DNA of 64,000 nt, taken from positions 179,797 through 243,796 of the forward strand of contig NZ_WUYX01000070.1 of NCBI RefSeq assembly GCF_009834785.1, written 5' to 3'. Source of the DNA: Natronorubrum halalkaliphilum (lineage in GTDB: Archaea > Halobacteriota > Halobacteria > Halobacteriales > Natrialbaceae). Below are positions 15,449 to 23,475 of the stretch, one piece after another; position 1 is the stretch's first letter; each line of letters opens with the position of its first letter. The notes under the pieces are model-generated. The model saw only the letters and a program-made list of their open reading frames with translations, had not been told where the DNA came from and ran no database searches. The translations under genes were made by a program, and so were the position numbers.

Positions 15449-16945
15449 ATGACCCTACACGTGACGAACACGTTGACGGGCGAGAAAGAGCCGTTCGAGC
15501 CACGGGACCCCGAGAACGTCTTGCTCTACTACTGTGGCCTGACGGTTTCGGATCCGCCCCACCTGGGCCACGCGCGGTCGTGGGTCCACGTCGACGTCAT
15601 GCACCGCTGGCTCGAGTACCTCGGCTACGACGTGCGTCACGTCGAGAACTTCACCGATATCAATGAGAAGATCGTCGCCCGCGTGGGCGAAGACGACCTC
15701 GGTGAGGACGAGGCGGACGTCGCGGAGACGTACATCGAACGGACCCTTTCGGACATGCGCGCGCTCAACCTCCTGCGGGCCGAGGTCTATCCGCGCGTCT
15801 CCGAACACGTCCCCGAGATCGTCGACCTCGTCGAGACGCTGATCGAGAAGGGCTACGCCTACGAGTCCAACGGCTCGGTCTACTTCGACGTTACCAGCTT
15901 CGACGAGTACGGCAAACTCTCGAACCAGGAACTCGAGGAGATCGAATCCCAGGGCGATCCGGACGAGCGCTCGGAGAAGCGCAACCCGGCGGACTTCGCG
16001 CTCTGGAAGGCCGGCGGCGTCGACGAAGCGGCGATCGAAGAACACCGCCACGAGGGCGCTGCCGACGCCGAACACGCCTGCGAAACGGCCCAAACGTGGG
16101 AGTCGCCGTGGGGCGAGGGCCGTCCGGGCTGGCACATCGAATGCTCGGCGATGAGCATGACCCATCTCGACGAGACGCTGGATCTCCACGTCGGCGGGCG
16201 CGACCTCGTCTTTCCCCACCACGAAAACGAGATCGCCCAGTCCGAAGCCGCAACCGACCAGCGCTTTGCAAACTACTGGCTCCACTGCGAACTGTTCCAG
16301 ATGGACGACGAGAAGATGTCCTCGAGTCTCGGCAACTTCGTCACCGTCGAAGCGGGCGTCGACCAGCTGGGAACGAACGTCCTGCGGACGTTCCTGACGG
16401 CCGGGTCGTACAACAGCAAACAGCTCTATTCGGACGAGACAATCGCCGAGGCCGAAGAGCGATGGGATCGACTCGAGCGCGCCTACGACGCGGCCGTCGA
16501 GGCGCTGGATTCGCCGGACGCCCGGACGAAGGTCGAAGACGAGTCGCTGCGCGCCGACGTCGACGAGGCTCGCGAGTCGTTCGTCGCGGCGATGAACGAC
16601 GATTTCAACACGCGCGAGGCGCAGTCGGCGCTGCTGTCGGTCGCGACGGCGATCAACGCCCACCTCGAGGACCGCGAGGAGTACGACTATCGCGGGCTCC
16701 GAACCGCCGTCGAGACGCTCGAGGAACTCGGTGCCGTCCTCGGACTCTCCTTCGTCGGCGAGACGACGGGGACAGCCGACCTCGCTGGCGACGTCGTCGA
16801 CCTCGTGCTCAACGTGCGCGAACAGGAGCGCGATGCGGGCAACTACGACCGGGCCGACCAGTTGCGCGACGAACTCGAGGCGCTGGGCATCGAGATTCAG
16901 GATACGGACGACGGCGCGAGCTATCGGCTCCCGTCCGGCGAGTAG
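15449..16945 (+). CDS. cysS: Cysteinyl-tRNA synthetase
   Basis: Charges tRNA-Cys with cysteine, in the cytoplasm. The 498-residue length is normal. The class I signatures are visible: the HIGH motif as PHLGHAR near residue 40 and the KMSKS motif as EKMSSSLGN near 290. The zinc-binding and cysteine-recognition residues include YYCGLTVSDPPH and the GWHIECSAMS block. The KMSKS variant (KMSSS) is acceptable and common in this enzyme. It is a single gene with its own promoter, followed by an unrelated sensor kinase. Confidence 0.95.
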   Translation: MTLHVTNTLTGEKEPFEPRDPENVLLYYCGLTVSDPPHLGHARSWVHVDVMHRWLEYLGYDVRHVENFTDINEKIVARVGEDDLGEDEADVAETYIERTLSDMRALNLLRAEVYPRVSEHVPEIVDLVETLIEKGYAYESNGSVYFDVTSFDEYGKLSNQELEEIESQGDPDERSEKRNPADFALWKAGGVDEAAIEEHRHEGAADAEHACETAQTWESPWGEGRPGWHIECSAMSMTHLDETLDLHVGGRDLVFPHHENEIAQSEAATDQRFANYWLHCELFQMDDEKMSSSLGNFVTVEAGVDQLGTNVLRTFLTAGSYNSKQLYSDETIAEAEERWDRLERAYDAAVEALDSPDARTKVEDESLRADVDEARESFVAAMNDDFNTREAQSALLSVATAINAHLEDREEYDYRGLRTAVETLEELGAVLGLSFVGETTGTADLAGDVVDLVLNVREQERDAGNYDRADQLRDELEALGIEIQDTDDGASYRLPSGE

Positions 16946-17029
16946 TCGAACGGCTTGGACTTTATTCCGTGTCGATCGATTTCGAGGCTGGCAATACAGT
17001 TCAAGTACCGTGAGTTCGTGGTTCGGGTA

Positions 17030-18199
17030 ATGGCCCCCACCAACTCGTTCGTCGGCGCTGGATTCGACGCACTGCCTGCACGCGTCGCGATCCTCGACGG
17101 CGACGGGGAAATCGTCTACACGAATCAGTCGTGGGAGTCGTTCGGTACTGCGGCGGGGATCGCCCCCGATTCGGGCGGCGTCGGTACGAACTATCTCTCG
17201 GTCTGTGACGGCAGTACGGATCAGGACGGCACCGAAGCCGCGGAGGGGATCCGAGCCGTCGCCGCCGGCGAACGGGAAGCGTTCTCCTTCGAGTACCCCT
17301 GTCACGGGCCGTCGGAAGAAGGGTGGTACATGATGGAAGCGACACCGTACACCCACGAGCAGGAGGAGTACGTCCTCGTGATGCACGTCGATATTACGGA
17401 GCGGCGACTCCTCGAGCGGCAGGCCCGCGACCAGGCCGAGCAGATGGAAGCGTTCGCGACGTTGCTCTCGCACGATCTCCGGAATCCCCTCGCGGTCGCG
17501 ATGGCACAGTCACAGTCGCTCGAGGCGGCCGAGATCGACTGCGGATCGGCGATCGGTGACGGGACGGATTCGGTCGGATCGACGTTGTGCTCGTCGCTCG
17601 AGCGGATGGAAACCATCATCGACGACGCACTGGTACTCGTCAAGACGGAAGCTGTCGACCGACCCAGCGCGGTCCAACTGACGACGGCAGTCGAGAACGC
17701 GTGGTCGCATGTCCGGACGGACGACGCTACCCTGTCTGTCGTCTCGCCGATGACGGTTCACGCGGATCCGTCGCTACTCGGACATCTCCTCGAGAACCTC
17801 TTTCGCAACGCTGTGGAGCACGCTGGCGAGGGCTCGGCGATCGAGATCGGTCCGCTCGAGGCTCAGGCCGCAGCCGAAACGGGAACCGAGTGGGCCGGCG
17901 AATCGACGGGTCGTCCGGTCACCGACGGAACGGGAGACCGATCCGGTATCGAGGGGTTTTACGTTCAAGACGATGGCGCGGGCATTCCGCCGTCGGATCG
18001 CGAGCGAATATTCGAGTCGGGCTACACGACCGACGCCGGCGGTTCCGGCTTCGGACTCGCAATCGTCAACCGTGTCGTCGACGCCCACGACTGGACGGTC
18101 AGCGTGACCGATGCCGAGGACGGTGGGGCGCGGTTCGAACTTCGCGACATGATCGCGTTCGATCAGTCTCGGACGGATCGACGTCCGCCACACGACTGA
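17030..18199 (+). CDS. PAS-domain sensor histidine kinase
   Basis: A 389-residue soluble sensor kinase. Residues ~10-125 are a PAS domain (LPARVAILDGDGEIVYTNQSWESFG ... YVLVMHVDITERR). The HisKA phosphoacceptor is in LLSHDLRNPLAVAMAQS near residue 150. The ATPase domain shows an N box (LLENLFRNAVEHAGEGS), a G1 box (VQDDGAGIPPSDRERIFESGY) and a G2 box (GSGFGLAIVNRVVDAH). There are no membrane helices, so it probably senses a cytoplasmic cue. No response regulator is adjacent, which is common for haloarchaeal kinases. The start at MAPTNSF was preferred to upstream codons that have no family support. Confidence 0.88.
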   Translation: MAPTNSFVGAGFDALPARVAILDGDGEIVYTNQSWESFGTAAGIAPDSGGVGTNYLSVCDGSTDQDGTEAAEGIRAVAAGEREAFSFEYPCHGPSEEGWYMMEATPYTHEQEEYVLVMHVDITERRLLERQARDQAEQMEAFATLLSHDLRNPLAVAMAQSQSLEAAEIDCGSAIGDGTDSVGSTLCSSLERMETIIDDALVLVKTEAVDRPSAVQLTTAVENAWSHVRTDDATLSVVSPMTVHADPSLLGHLLENLFRNAVEHAGEGSAIEIGPLEAQAAAETGTEWAGESTGRPVTDGTGDRSGIEGFYVQDDGAGIPPSDRERIFESGYTTDAGGSGFGLAIVNRVVDAHDWTVSVTDAEDGGARFELRDMIAFDQSRTDRRPPHD

Positions 18200-18354
18200 A
18201 GTGGGCTTGTAACCGTCGAACAGTTCGTGTCAGTGTGTGGCAATTATCGGCCGATACTCACTCGAGTGGCCGTGTTCAGGCCGTCTACAGCGTATTCCGT
18301 ACCGTGACAATCATCACGAACTTTATTGGTTAGAGTACGGTCGACCAGCATAGT

Positions 18355-19110
18355 ATGAATCGAAGACGGTTCGCCGCCGCGGTTACGGCCGGAGCGGTGA
18401 GCGCATCGGCAGGGTGTCTCAGCGATCTCATCGACGACGTGACGACGTTCGAGGCCTCGCCAATTCGGGTTTCCGAGACCGCCGCCGATGAGGCCGGCTA
18501 CGAGTACCAGGGAACCGAAGAACGGGTCGAAGAACGGGAAGTCGCCGGTGAGAGCATCGAGGCGACGAACTACATCAGTCGGTACACCCGGACGATCGAT
18601 CTGCCGATCGATGCCCTCGGCGGAGAGACCGAGGCGGGCGTCTTCGGCGTCGTCTCCACGCCCCAGGTTCACGTCGCGGGCGAGGACTTCAACCCGGTCG
18701 GCGACATGAACGAGGCCGAACTGGCCGAACACGTCCAGGACCAGTACGACGAACTCGAGATCGATCGGAACGTCGGCGGCCGAGCTATCGAACCGGACGA
18801 ACTCTCCTCGACGGTCTCGTTCGAGACCTACGAGGGAACGGCGACCCTCGAGGGAGAGACTGGCGTCGACGTCTACGTCGATATCGCCCAGCCGGACCAC
18901 GACGACGACCACCTCGTGGTGATCGGCGTCTACCCCGACGACGAGGCCGTTCCGCTCGAGGACGAACGGGAGCGAATCGATACGCTGGTCGCCGGCCTCG
19001 AGCACGGCGACGACGTGGATGTCGATATCGTCGAGGGGAGTGCTGATGATGGAGATGGCGACGGTGACGATGACGACGACGGCGATGACACAAACGCAGA
19101 CGACGAGTAG
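18355..19110 (+). CDS. DUF6517 lipoprotein
   Basis: A 251-residue exported lipoprotein. The N-terminus has a twin-arginine-like signal (MNRRRFAAAVTAGAVSASAG) ending in a lipobox Cys (SAGC). The mature part contains ETNYISRYTRTIDL-like beta-rich segments and the SADDGDGDGDDDDDGDD acidic tail. The family is DUF6517, a haloarchaeal lipoprotein group without known function. An AT-rich TTTATTGGT at 18321 upstream is a likely promoter element. The tail of alternating Asp/Gly codons is low in complexity. Confidence 0.75.
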   Translation: MNRRRFAAAVTAGAVSASAGCLSDLIDDVTTFEASPIRVSETAADEAGYEYQGTEERVEEREVAGESIEATNYISRYTRTIDLPIDALGGETEAGVFGVVSTPQVHVAGEDFNPVGDMNEAELAEHVQDQYDELEIDRNVGGRAIEPDELSSTVSFETYEGTATLEGETGVDVYVDIAQPDHDDDHLVVIGVYPDDEAVPLEDERERIDTLVAGLEHGDDVDVDIVEGSADDGDGDGDDDDDGDDTNADDE

Positions 19111-19281
19111 GTTCCTGCGGGCGGCAAAACTGTGACAGTCTCCGCGTGCAACGATCGGTAATCGAACGACCCCGGTCGAGAGCCCTTCGACGGTGACAGA
19201 GCATGTAGCGGTCTCGGTGGTTTGTGTTTTCACCGGCTCTCAGTCACTCAACTCTGCTCGAGATCCGGGGCTCGAGTCCGC

Positions 19282-20424
19282 TCAGAATCCGAGTGCTGCG
19301 GTAAGCGACAGCCCGCTCGCGATCGCACCGAGCAGGTAGCCGCCGATCGCACCGCCGTTGAGCAGCGGAAGCCCCGCGTGAGCCCGTCCCTTGAGGACCA
19401 TATGCATGAGCACGAGCAGGCCCGCGATCGTTCCGAGGAGCGCACCCAGTGCGGGGAGGTTCAACGCGATTCCCGGCACGTCGATCGTGCCGACGTCGAG
19501 GAAGTACGCCGCGCTCGCGACGAGGATCGTGGGGATGACGGCGTCTCCCAGACCGATGAACAGCGCGTCGCGCTCGAGAGCGTCAGCGACCGATTCGTCG
19601 GCGTCGGGTTCCGACTCGACGTCGCCGGGACTCGAGTCGGCGTTGGAGCCGGCTTCGGCAGTTGTCTCTGTCGCGCCGGTCGCCGCTTCCGCTGGACCAC
19701 CGTTGGCTACAGCGTCCGGTGTCGATTCGGTGGTGTCCGAGCGAGGGGAAGCATCGGTCGAGCCGTCGCGTTCGTTTTCAGTGTTATTGGAATCGTCGAG
19801 AACGTCGTCAGTGCTGCCCGACTCGAGATAAGAGAACGAAAGCGACGTGGGGATGACGAGGATGACCGGAATCTTGAGATCCATCACGCCGTCGGCGAGG
19901 TCGAGCATGTGCTCGGTCTGGTAGACGCTGATCGCGTCGTAGACGGCGAGGACGGTAAGTAGCAGAATTGCCGGCAGAAGTCCGAAACTAATGCCGAACA
20001 GGGCGGCGGCGCCCGCACCCATCACCACGCCGGCGATGTCGATCACGTACCACTCCGGATAGAACAGGAGCGCGGCCCCGAACGCGACGGCACCGAGCGC
20101 GGCGATGACGTTGACCGAGCCCACGGTGATCGTCGGCGGGGCGAGTTCGGCGAAGACGAACCACGCCAACATCATGCTGACGCCGATGATCATGGCCTTG
20201 ATGAGCCACTCGACGTCGTACTTGAACGTCACGAGCATGAGCGCGGTCGCCGCGAGAATAATTGCGAAGTAAACGAGACTGTTCGCCGGATCGTCGGGGT
20301 CGTCGACGGCCTGATGGCCCGCTTCCTGGAAGGGATCGACCAGTGCCAGCGCGCCGAGCTGGACACCGAGGAAGAGCACCACCGTCACGCCGACGGCGAG
20401 GAGGGCTCGCGTCCGAGGGTTCAT
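19282..20424 (-). CDS. Presenilin-family intramembrane aspartyl protease
   Basis: A 380-residue membrane protease of family A22 (archaeal presenilin homolog, PSH). About nine hydrophobic segments are visible. The two catalytic aspartates are in the YD motif (VYDAIS, Asp163) and the GLGD motif (IGLGDAVIP, Asp294). The third family motif, PAL, appears as PLL in AGLPLLNGGAIGG near residue 353. A ~85-residue acidic, Ser/Thr-rich loop (about 200-285) separates the two catalytic helices, similar in position to the processed loop of presenilin. The start was set at MNPRTRALL, just before the first helix. The substrate is unknown. Confidence 0.87.
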   Translation of the reverse strand: MNPRTRALLAVGVTVVLFLGVQLGALALVDPFQEAGHQAVDDPDDPANSLVYFAIILAATALMLVTFKYDVEWLIKAMIIGVSMMLAWFVFAELAPPTITVGSVNVIAALGAVAFGAALLFYPEWYVIDIAGVVMGAGAAALFGISFGLLPAILLLTVLAVYDAISVYQTEHMLDLADGVMDLKIPVILVIPTSLSFSYLESGSTDDVLDDSNNTENERDGSTDASPRSDTTESTPDAVANGGPAEAATGATETTAEAGSNADSSPGDVESEPDADESVADALERDALFIGLGDAVIPTILVASAAYFLDVGTIDVPGIALNLPALGALLGTIAGLLVLMHMVLKGRAHAGLPLLNGGAIGGYLLGAIASGLSLTAALGF

Positions 20425-20552
20425 AGGCCGGCGTTTGCACCCCGCTCCTATGGGTGTTTTCGTCTCCGCTCGAGTCGGGTGTCCGTTTGTGCGGGGCGTG
20501 TCCGGTCCCACGCGACGAGAGCCGCCGCACCTATTTTCCGGGCGATCGCTGG

Positions 20553-20801
20553 TCAGCGAGTGTAGAGCGTCGATCCGACCAGCGACGGCAGATGGACGCC
20601 GTCGTCCGGCGTCACCGTGACGTAGGGGCGATCGACCGGCCCGAAGACATCGACGACGCGGCCGACCTCCTCGAGCGAATCGTCGAGGACCATCGTCCCG
20701 ATCTCGTTGCGGTACGTTTCGCCGTCGTCCTCGTCGGTGTCGTCGGTCCGCAACACGGCAAGTCCCTGTGCGGTACGGACGACGGAGCCAACCCGGCGCA
20801 T
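20553..20801 (-). CDS. gar1: H/ACA RNA-protein complex component Gar1
   Basis: An 82-residue protein starting MRRVGSVVRTAQGLAVLR. The Gar1/Naf1 beta-barrel signature VGRVVDVFGPVDRPYVTV is complete. In archaea Gar1 joins Cbf5, Nop10 and L7Ae to guide RNA pseudouridylation. The gene follows srp19 after a single base, so the two are cotranslated. A longer frame would run into srp19, so the start was set at this Met. Confidence 0.9.
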   Translation of the reverse strand: MRRVGSVVRTAQGLAVLRTDDTDEDDGETYRNEIGTMVLDDSLEEVGRVVDVFGPVDRPYVTVTPDDGVHLPSLVGSTLYTR

Positions 20802-20802
20802 C

Positions 20803-21084
20803 TTACTCGCGCATCGCGACGACGTACGCCGCGACGGCTTGGACGAGATCGTTCTTCGACGAGTCGTCGGCCCCGCGGACGACGACCCGGCCGCGGTCGG
20901 CCCAGTGCTCGCGGGAGTAGGCCTTGTCCCGCTCGATCGTGGCATCGTACCCGATCTGCTGGACTGCCTTGGCGATTTCGTCGACCGACGGCTCTTCGAC
21001 TGCGAGATCCTGTGACACGCGCCGCCCCTCGGCCCGTGAGAGGCCCGCATCGAGATAGGCGGGCCAGATAACGTTCTCGACCAT
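20803..21084 (-). CDS. srp19: Signal recognition particle subunit SRP19
   Basis: A 93-residue RNA-binding protein that helps assemble SRP54 onto 7S RNA. The start [23 protein letters not shown] holds the conserved WPAYLD and GRRV motifs, followed by [30 protein letters not shown] with the basic RNA-contact region. The start was chosen by the family's usual N-terminus; a longer frame to 21123 adds non-conserved residues. It forms an operon with gar1. Confidence 0.9.
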   Translation of the reverse strand: MVENVIWPAYLDAGLSRAEGRRVSQDLAVEEPSVDEIAKAVQQIGYDATIERDKAYSREHWADRGRVVVRGADDSSKNDLVQAVAAYVVAMRE

Positions 21085-21144
21085 GCGTTCATCTCGAGGG
21101 GCCGGTGAGTAAACCTTTTTCAAAATAAGACGACAGTGAGACGG

Positions 21145-22287
21145 TTATCTGCGGCGTGCGAGGAAGGCAGTTCCGAGGAGTGCGGCGACGGCCACGGGGA
21201 TACCGAAGCCGGGGATCGTTTCGGCCGCGTCATCGTCCTCGTCTGCGTCGGTATCGCTCGCATCGTCGCCGTTCTCGTCAGTCGCGCTGTCATCGCTCTC
21301 GGTGTCCTCGAGGCCCTCGACCGCCGCCTCGTAGGCGTCAGGGTGGACAGCCTCGACGATGTCGACGACCGCGTAGACGACCTGCGGAGCGGGCTGGTTG
21401 AGCTGGTTGGCGTCGACGGCGATGACGTTACCGTCCTGGTAGGCCGACGTCGATTCGGCGATGTCGGGCATCAGAACCTCCGGCTCGGCATCGTCGGAGT
21501 GGATGATCCAGTCGGGATCTTCCTCGACGAGCGTCTCCTCGGAGAGCTGTTCGTAGCCGGATATTCCCGCGCGTTCGCCGATGTTCTCGACGCCGGCGGT
21601 CGTCAGCACTTCGTGGATGAACGTCTCGGTTCCGGCGGTCGTTCCGTCGTCGCCCATCGCGTAGTAGGCAAGCGGCCGATCGGCGTCTTCGAGGGCCGTC
21701 TCGACGGTCTCGAGGCGCTCGTCCATCCAGTCGACGGTTTCTTCGGCACCGTCGCACTCGTCGGTGAGTTCGCCGGTCTGGAAGACGTTGTCGCGGACGT
21801 CGTCGACCGATTCGGCTTCGTCGAAGTGGTAGACGTCGAGGCCGGCCTGACGGAGCGTGTCGATATCGTCGTCGAACGTCGCGTTTGCGGCCAGAACGAC
21901 GTCCGGCTCGAGGTCGATCACGCGCTCGTGGATGATCTCGTAGCCGTCGGTGATGGCCTCACGGTCGCCCATCTCGAGGTCGGCCGTCGCCGGGTTATCG
22001 GGCATGCCGGTGAGTCGGTCTTCGGCGCCGATTTCGAAGACCGTCTGGGCGTCGCTCGGCTGGAGCGCGACGACGGACTCCGGTGGTTCATCGAGCGTGA
22101 TCGTTTCGCCGGTCGCATCTGTCACCTCGAGTGGGTACTCACAGTCCATCTCGTCCGATTGGGCGGCGGCCGAAGCGTCGAGTCCGACGCCGGTTCCTGC
22201 CCCTGCTCCCGCCCCCGCGACGGCGGGCGCGAACAGCGAGAGGGTGAGTAACGCGGTGATGAGTACAACGAATTTTTGTCGCATCAT
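21145..22287 (-). CDS. btuF: Cobalamin-type ABC transporter binding protein with PGF-CTERM anchor
   Basis: A 380-residue exported protein. The N-terminus is a Sec-type signal (FVVLITALLTLSLFAPAVAGAG). The mature domain is the BtuF/FecB helical-backbone fold: PLEVTDATGETITLDEPPESVVALQPSDAQTVFEIGAEDRL followed by IDLEPDVVLAANATFDDDI and LSEETLVEEDPDWIIH. An acidic Asp/Glu/Thr stretch precedes the C-terminal PGF-CTERM sorting signal PGFGIPVAVAALLG with a terminal ARRR, for archaeosortase-dependent lipid attachment. It faces away from btuC and btuD, which encode the permease and ATPase. Cobalamin is the likely substrate by analogy to haloarchaeal BtuCDF; a siderophore or heme cannot be excluded. 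Confidence 0.85.
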   Translation of the reverse strand: MMRQKFVVLITALLTLSLFAPAVAGAGAGAGTGVGLDASAAAQSDEMDCEYPLEVTDATGETITLDEPPESVVALQPSDAQTVFEIGAEDRLTGMPDNPATADLEMGDREAITDGYEIIHERVIDLEPDVVLAANATFDDDIDTLRQAGLDVYHFDEAESVDDVRDNVFQTGELTDECDGAEETVDWMDERLETVETALEDADRPLAYYAMGDDGTTAGTETFIHEVLTTAGVENIGERAGISGYEQLSEETLVEEDPDWIIHSDDAEPEVLMPDIAESTSAYQDGNVIAVDANQLNQPAPQVVYAVVDIVEAVHPDAYEAAVEGLEDTESDDSATDENGDDASDTDADEDDDAAETIPGFGIPVAVAALLGTAFLARRR

Positions 22288-22308
22288 CCGATAGATCGTG
22301 GTTCTTCA

Positions 22309-22320
22309 ACAAATATTTGT
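22309..22320. promoter_or_regulatory. Palindrome in the btuF/btuC divergent promoter region
   Basis: A perfect 12-base palindrome ACAAATATTTGT lies in the 57-base interval between the divergent btuF (start 22287) and btuC (start 22345) genes, 22 bases from the btuF start and 24 from btuC. It could serve as a shared AT-rich promoter element and as a repressor operator. Position and symmetry are seen; the regulator is unknown. Confidence 0.45.
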
Positions 22321-22344
22321 CTAACCCAACCGAGGTTGTAGTGT

Positions 22345-23475
22345 ATGGAACACGCGGTCCGGACCGTTTCGTGGTCGGCGGGGCTGGTGGTGGTGCTTGT
22401 CGCCGTAGTCGTCGCTAGCGCTGCACTCGGGGCGGTCAGGATCGATCCGCTGATCGTCGGAATGGCGATCCTCAACAGTGTCGCCGTCCCGTCGGGTTTC
22501 ACACTCGGCAGTTCGACGATCCCCGCTATCGGTGTCGGTATCCCGTTCCCGAGCGTCGAGTACACCTCGGTCTTCTCGTTCGACGTGCCGGATTCCCACC
22601 AGACCATCGTCACCGACATCCGGCTTCCGCGGATCGCCCTCGCAGCGACGGTCGGCTTCTCGCTCGCGGCCGCGGGAACGGTCATGCAGGGGTTCTTCCG
22701 CAACCCGCTCGCCGATCCGTCGATCATCGGCGTCTCCTCGGGTGCCGCCGCGGGGGCTGTCGCGGCCATCGCGTTTCCGGCGCTGATTCCGTTCGGCGGC
22801 CTCCACCTCGCGGCGTTCGTCGGCGCACTGGGGACGGCGTTTCTCGTCTACGCGATCGCGACCGAGGGCGGACGAACGCCGGTCGCCACGCTGTTGTTGG
22901 CGGGCGTCGCGATACAGGCCTTTCTCGGGGCGCTGATCTCGTACATGCTCGTCTACAGCGGCGACGACCTCAGACAGGCCGTCATCTGGATGATGGGGCA
23001 CCTCAGCAACAGCAACTGGAACGACGTCGCGTTCGCGTTACCGGTGACCGTCGTCGGCGTGGCGATCCTGCTCACCTACACCCGCGAGATGAACGTCCTT
23101 CTGCTGGGCGAGGAGGACGCCCACCACCTCGGCGTCAACGTCGAGCGGACCAAGCTCCTCTTGCTCGCGCTCGCGAGCATCGTCACCGCGGCCGGCGTTG
23201 CCGTCGCAGGCGTCATCGGGTTCGTCGGCCTCGTCGTTCCCCACATCATGCGGCTGCTCGTCGGCCCCGATCACCGGATCCTGTTGCCGACCAGCGCGCT
23301 CGCCGGAGCCTCGTTTCTGATCGCGACGGATACGATCGCTCGCCTCGGAACCCTCTCGCTGCCCTTCGGCGTCGCCGTCGACACGCCCGTCGTTCCCGTG
23401 GGCATCATCACGGCCGCGCTGGGGGCCCCGTTCTTCCTCTTCTTGCTCACCCGTCGGGAGGTGCACTCGGTATGA
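22345..23475 (+). CDS. btuC: Cobalamin-type ABC transporter permease
   Basis: A 376-residue membrane protein of the FecCD family with about ten helices. Family segments are clear: DIRLPRIALAATVGFSLAAAG and NPLADPSIIGVSSGAAAGA near residues 95-140, LRQAVIWMMGHLSNSNW, GVNVERTKLLLLALASIVTAAGVAVAGVIGFVGLVVPHIMRLLVG, and the ATPase-contact region. It overlaps btuD by four bases (ATGA). It forms the translocation channel for the binding protein encoded divergently. Confidence 0.9.
   Translation: MEHAVRTVSWSAGLVVVLVAVVVASAALGAVRIDPLIVGMAILNSVAVPSGFTLGSSTIPAIGVGIPFPSVEYTSVFSFDVPDSHQTIVTDIRLPRIALAATVGFSLAAAGTVMQGFFRNPLADPSIIGVSSGAAAGAVAAIAFPALIPFGGLHLAAFVGALGTAFLVYAIATEGGRTPVATLLLAGVAIQAFLGALISYMLVYSGDDLRQAVIWMMGHLSNSNWNDVAFALPVTVVGVAILLTYTREMNVLLLGEEDAHHLGVNVERTKLLLLALASIVTAAGVAVAGVIGFVGLVVPHIMRLLVGPDHRILLPTSALAGASFLIATDTIARLGTLSLPFGVAVDTPVVPVGIITAALGAPFFLFLLTRREVHSV

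Noticed and set aside
15455..17473. A 672-codon frame opposite cysS
   Set aside because: Antisense to a certain tRNA synthetase gene, with no recognisable motif.
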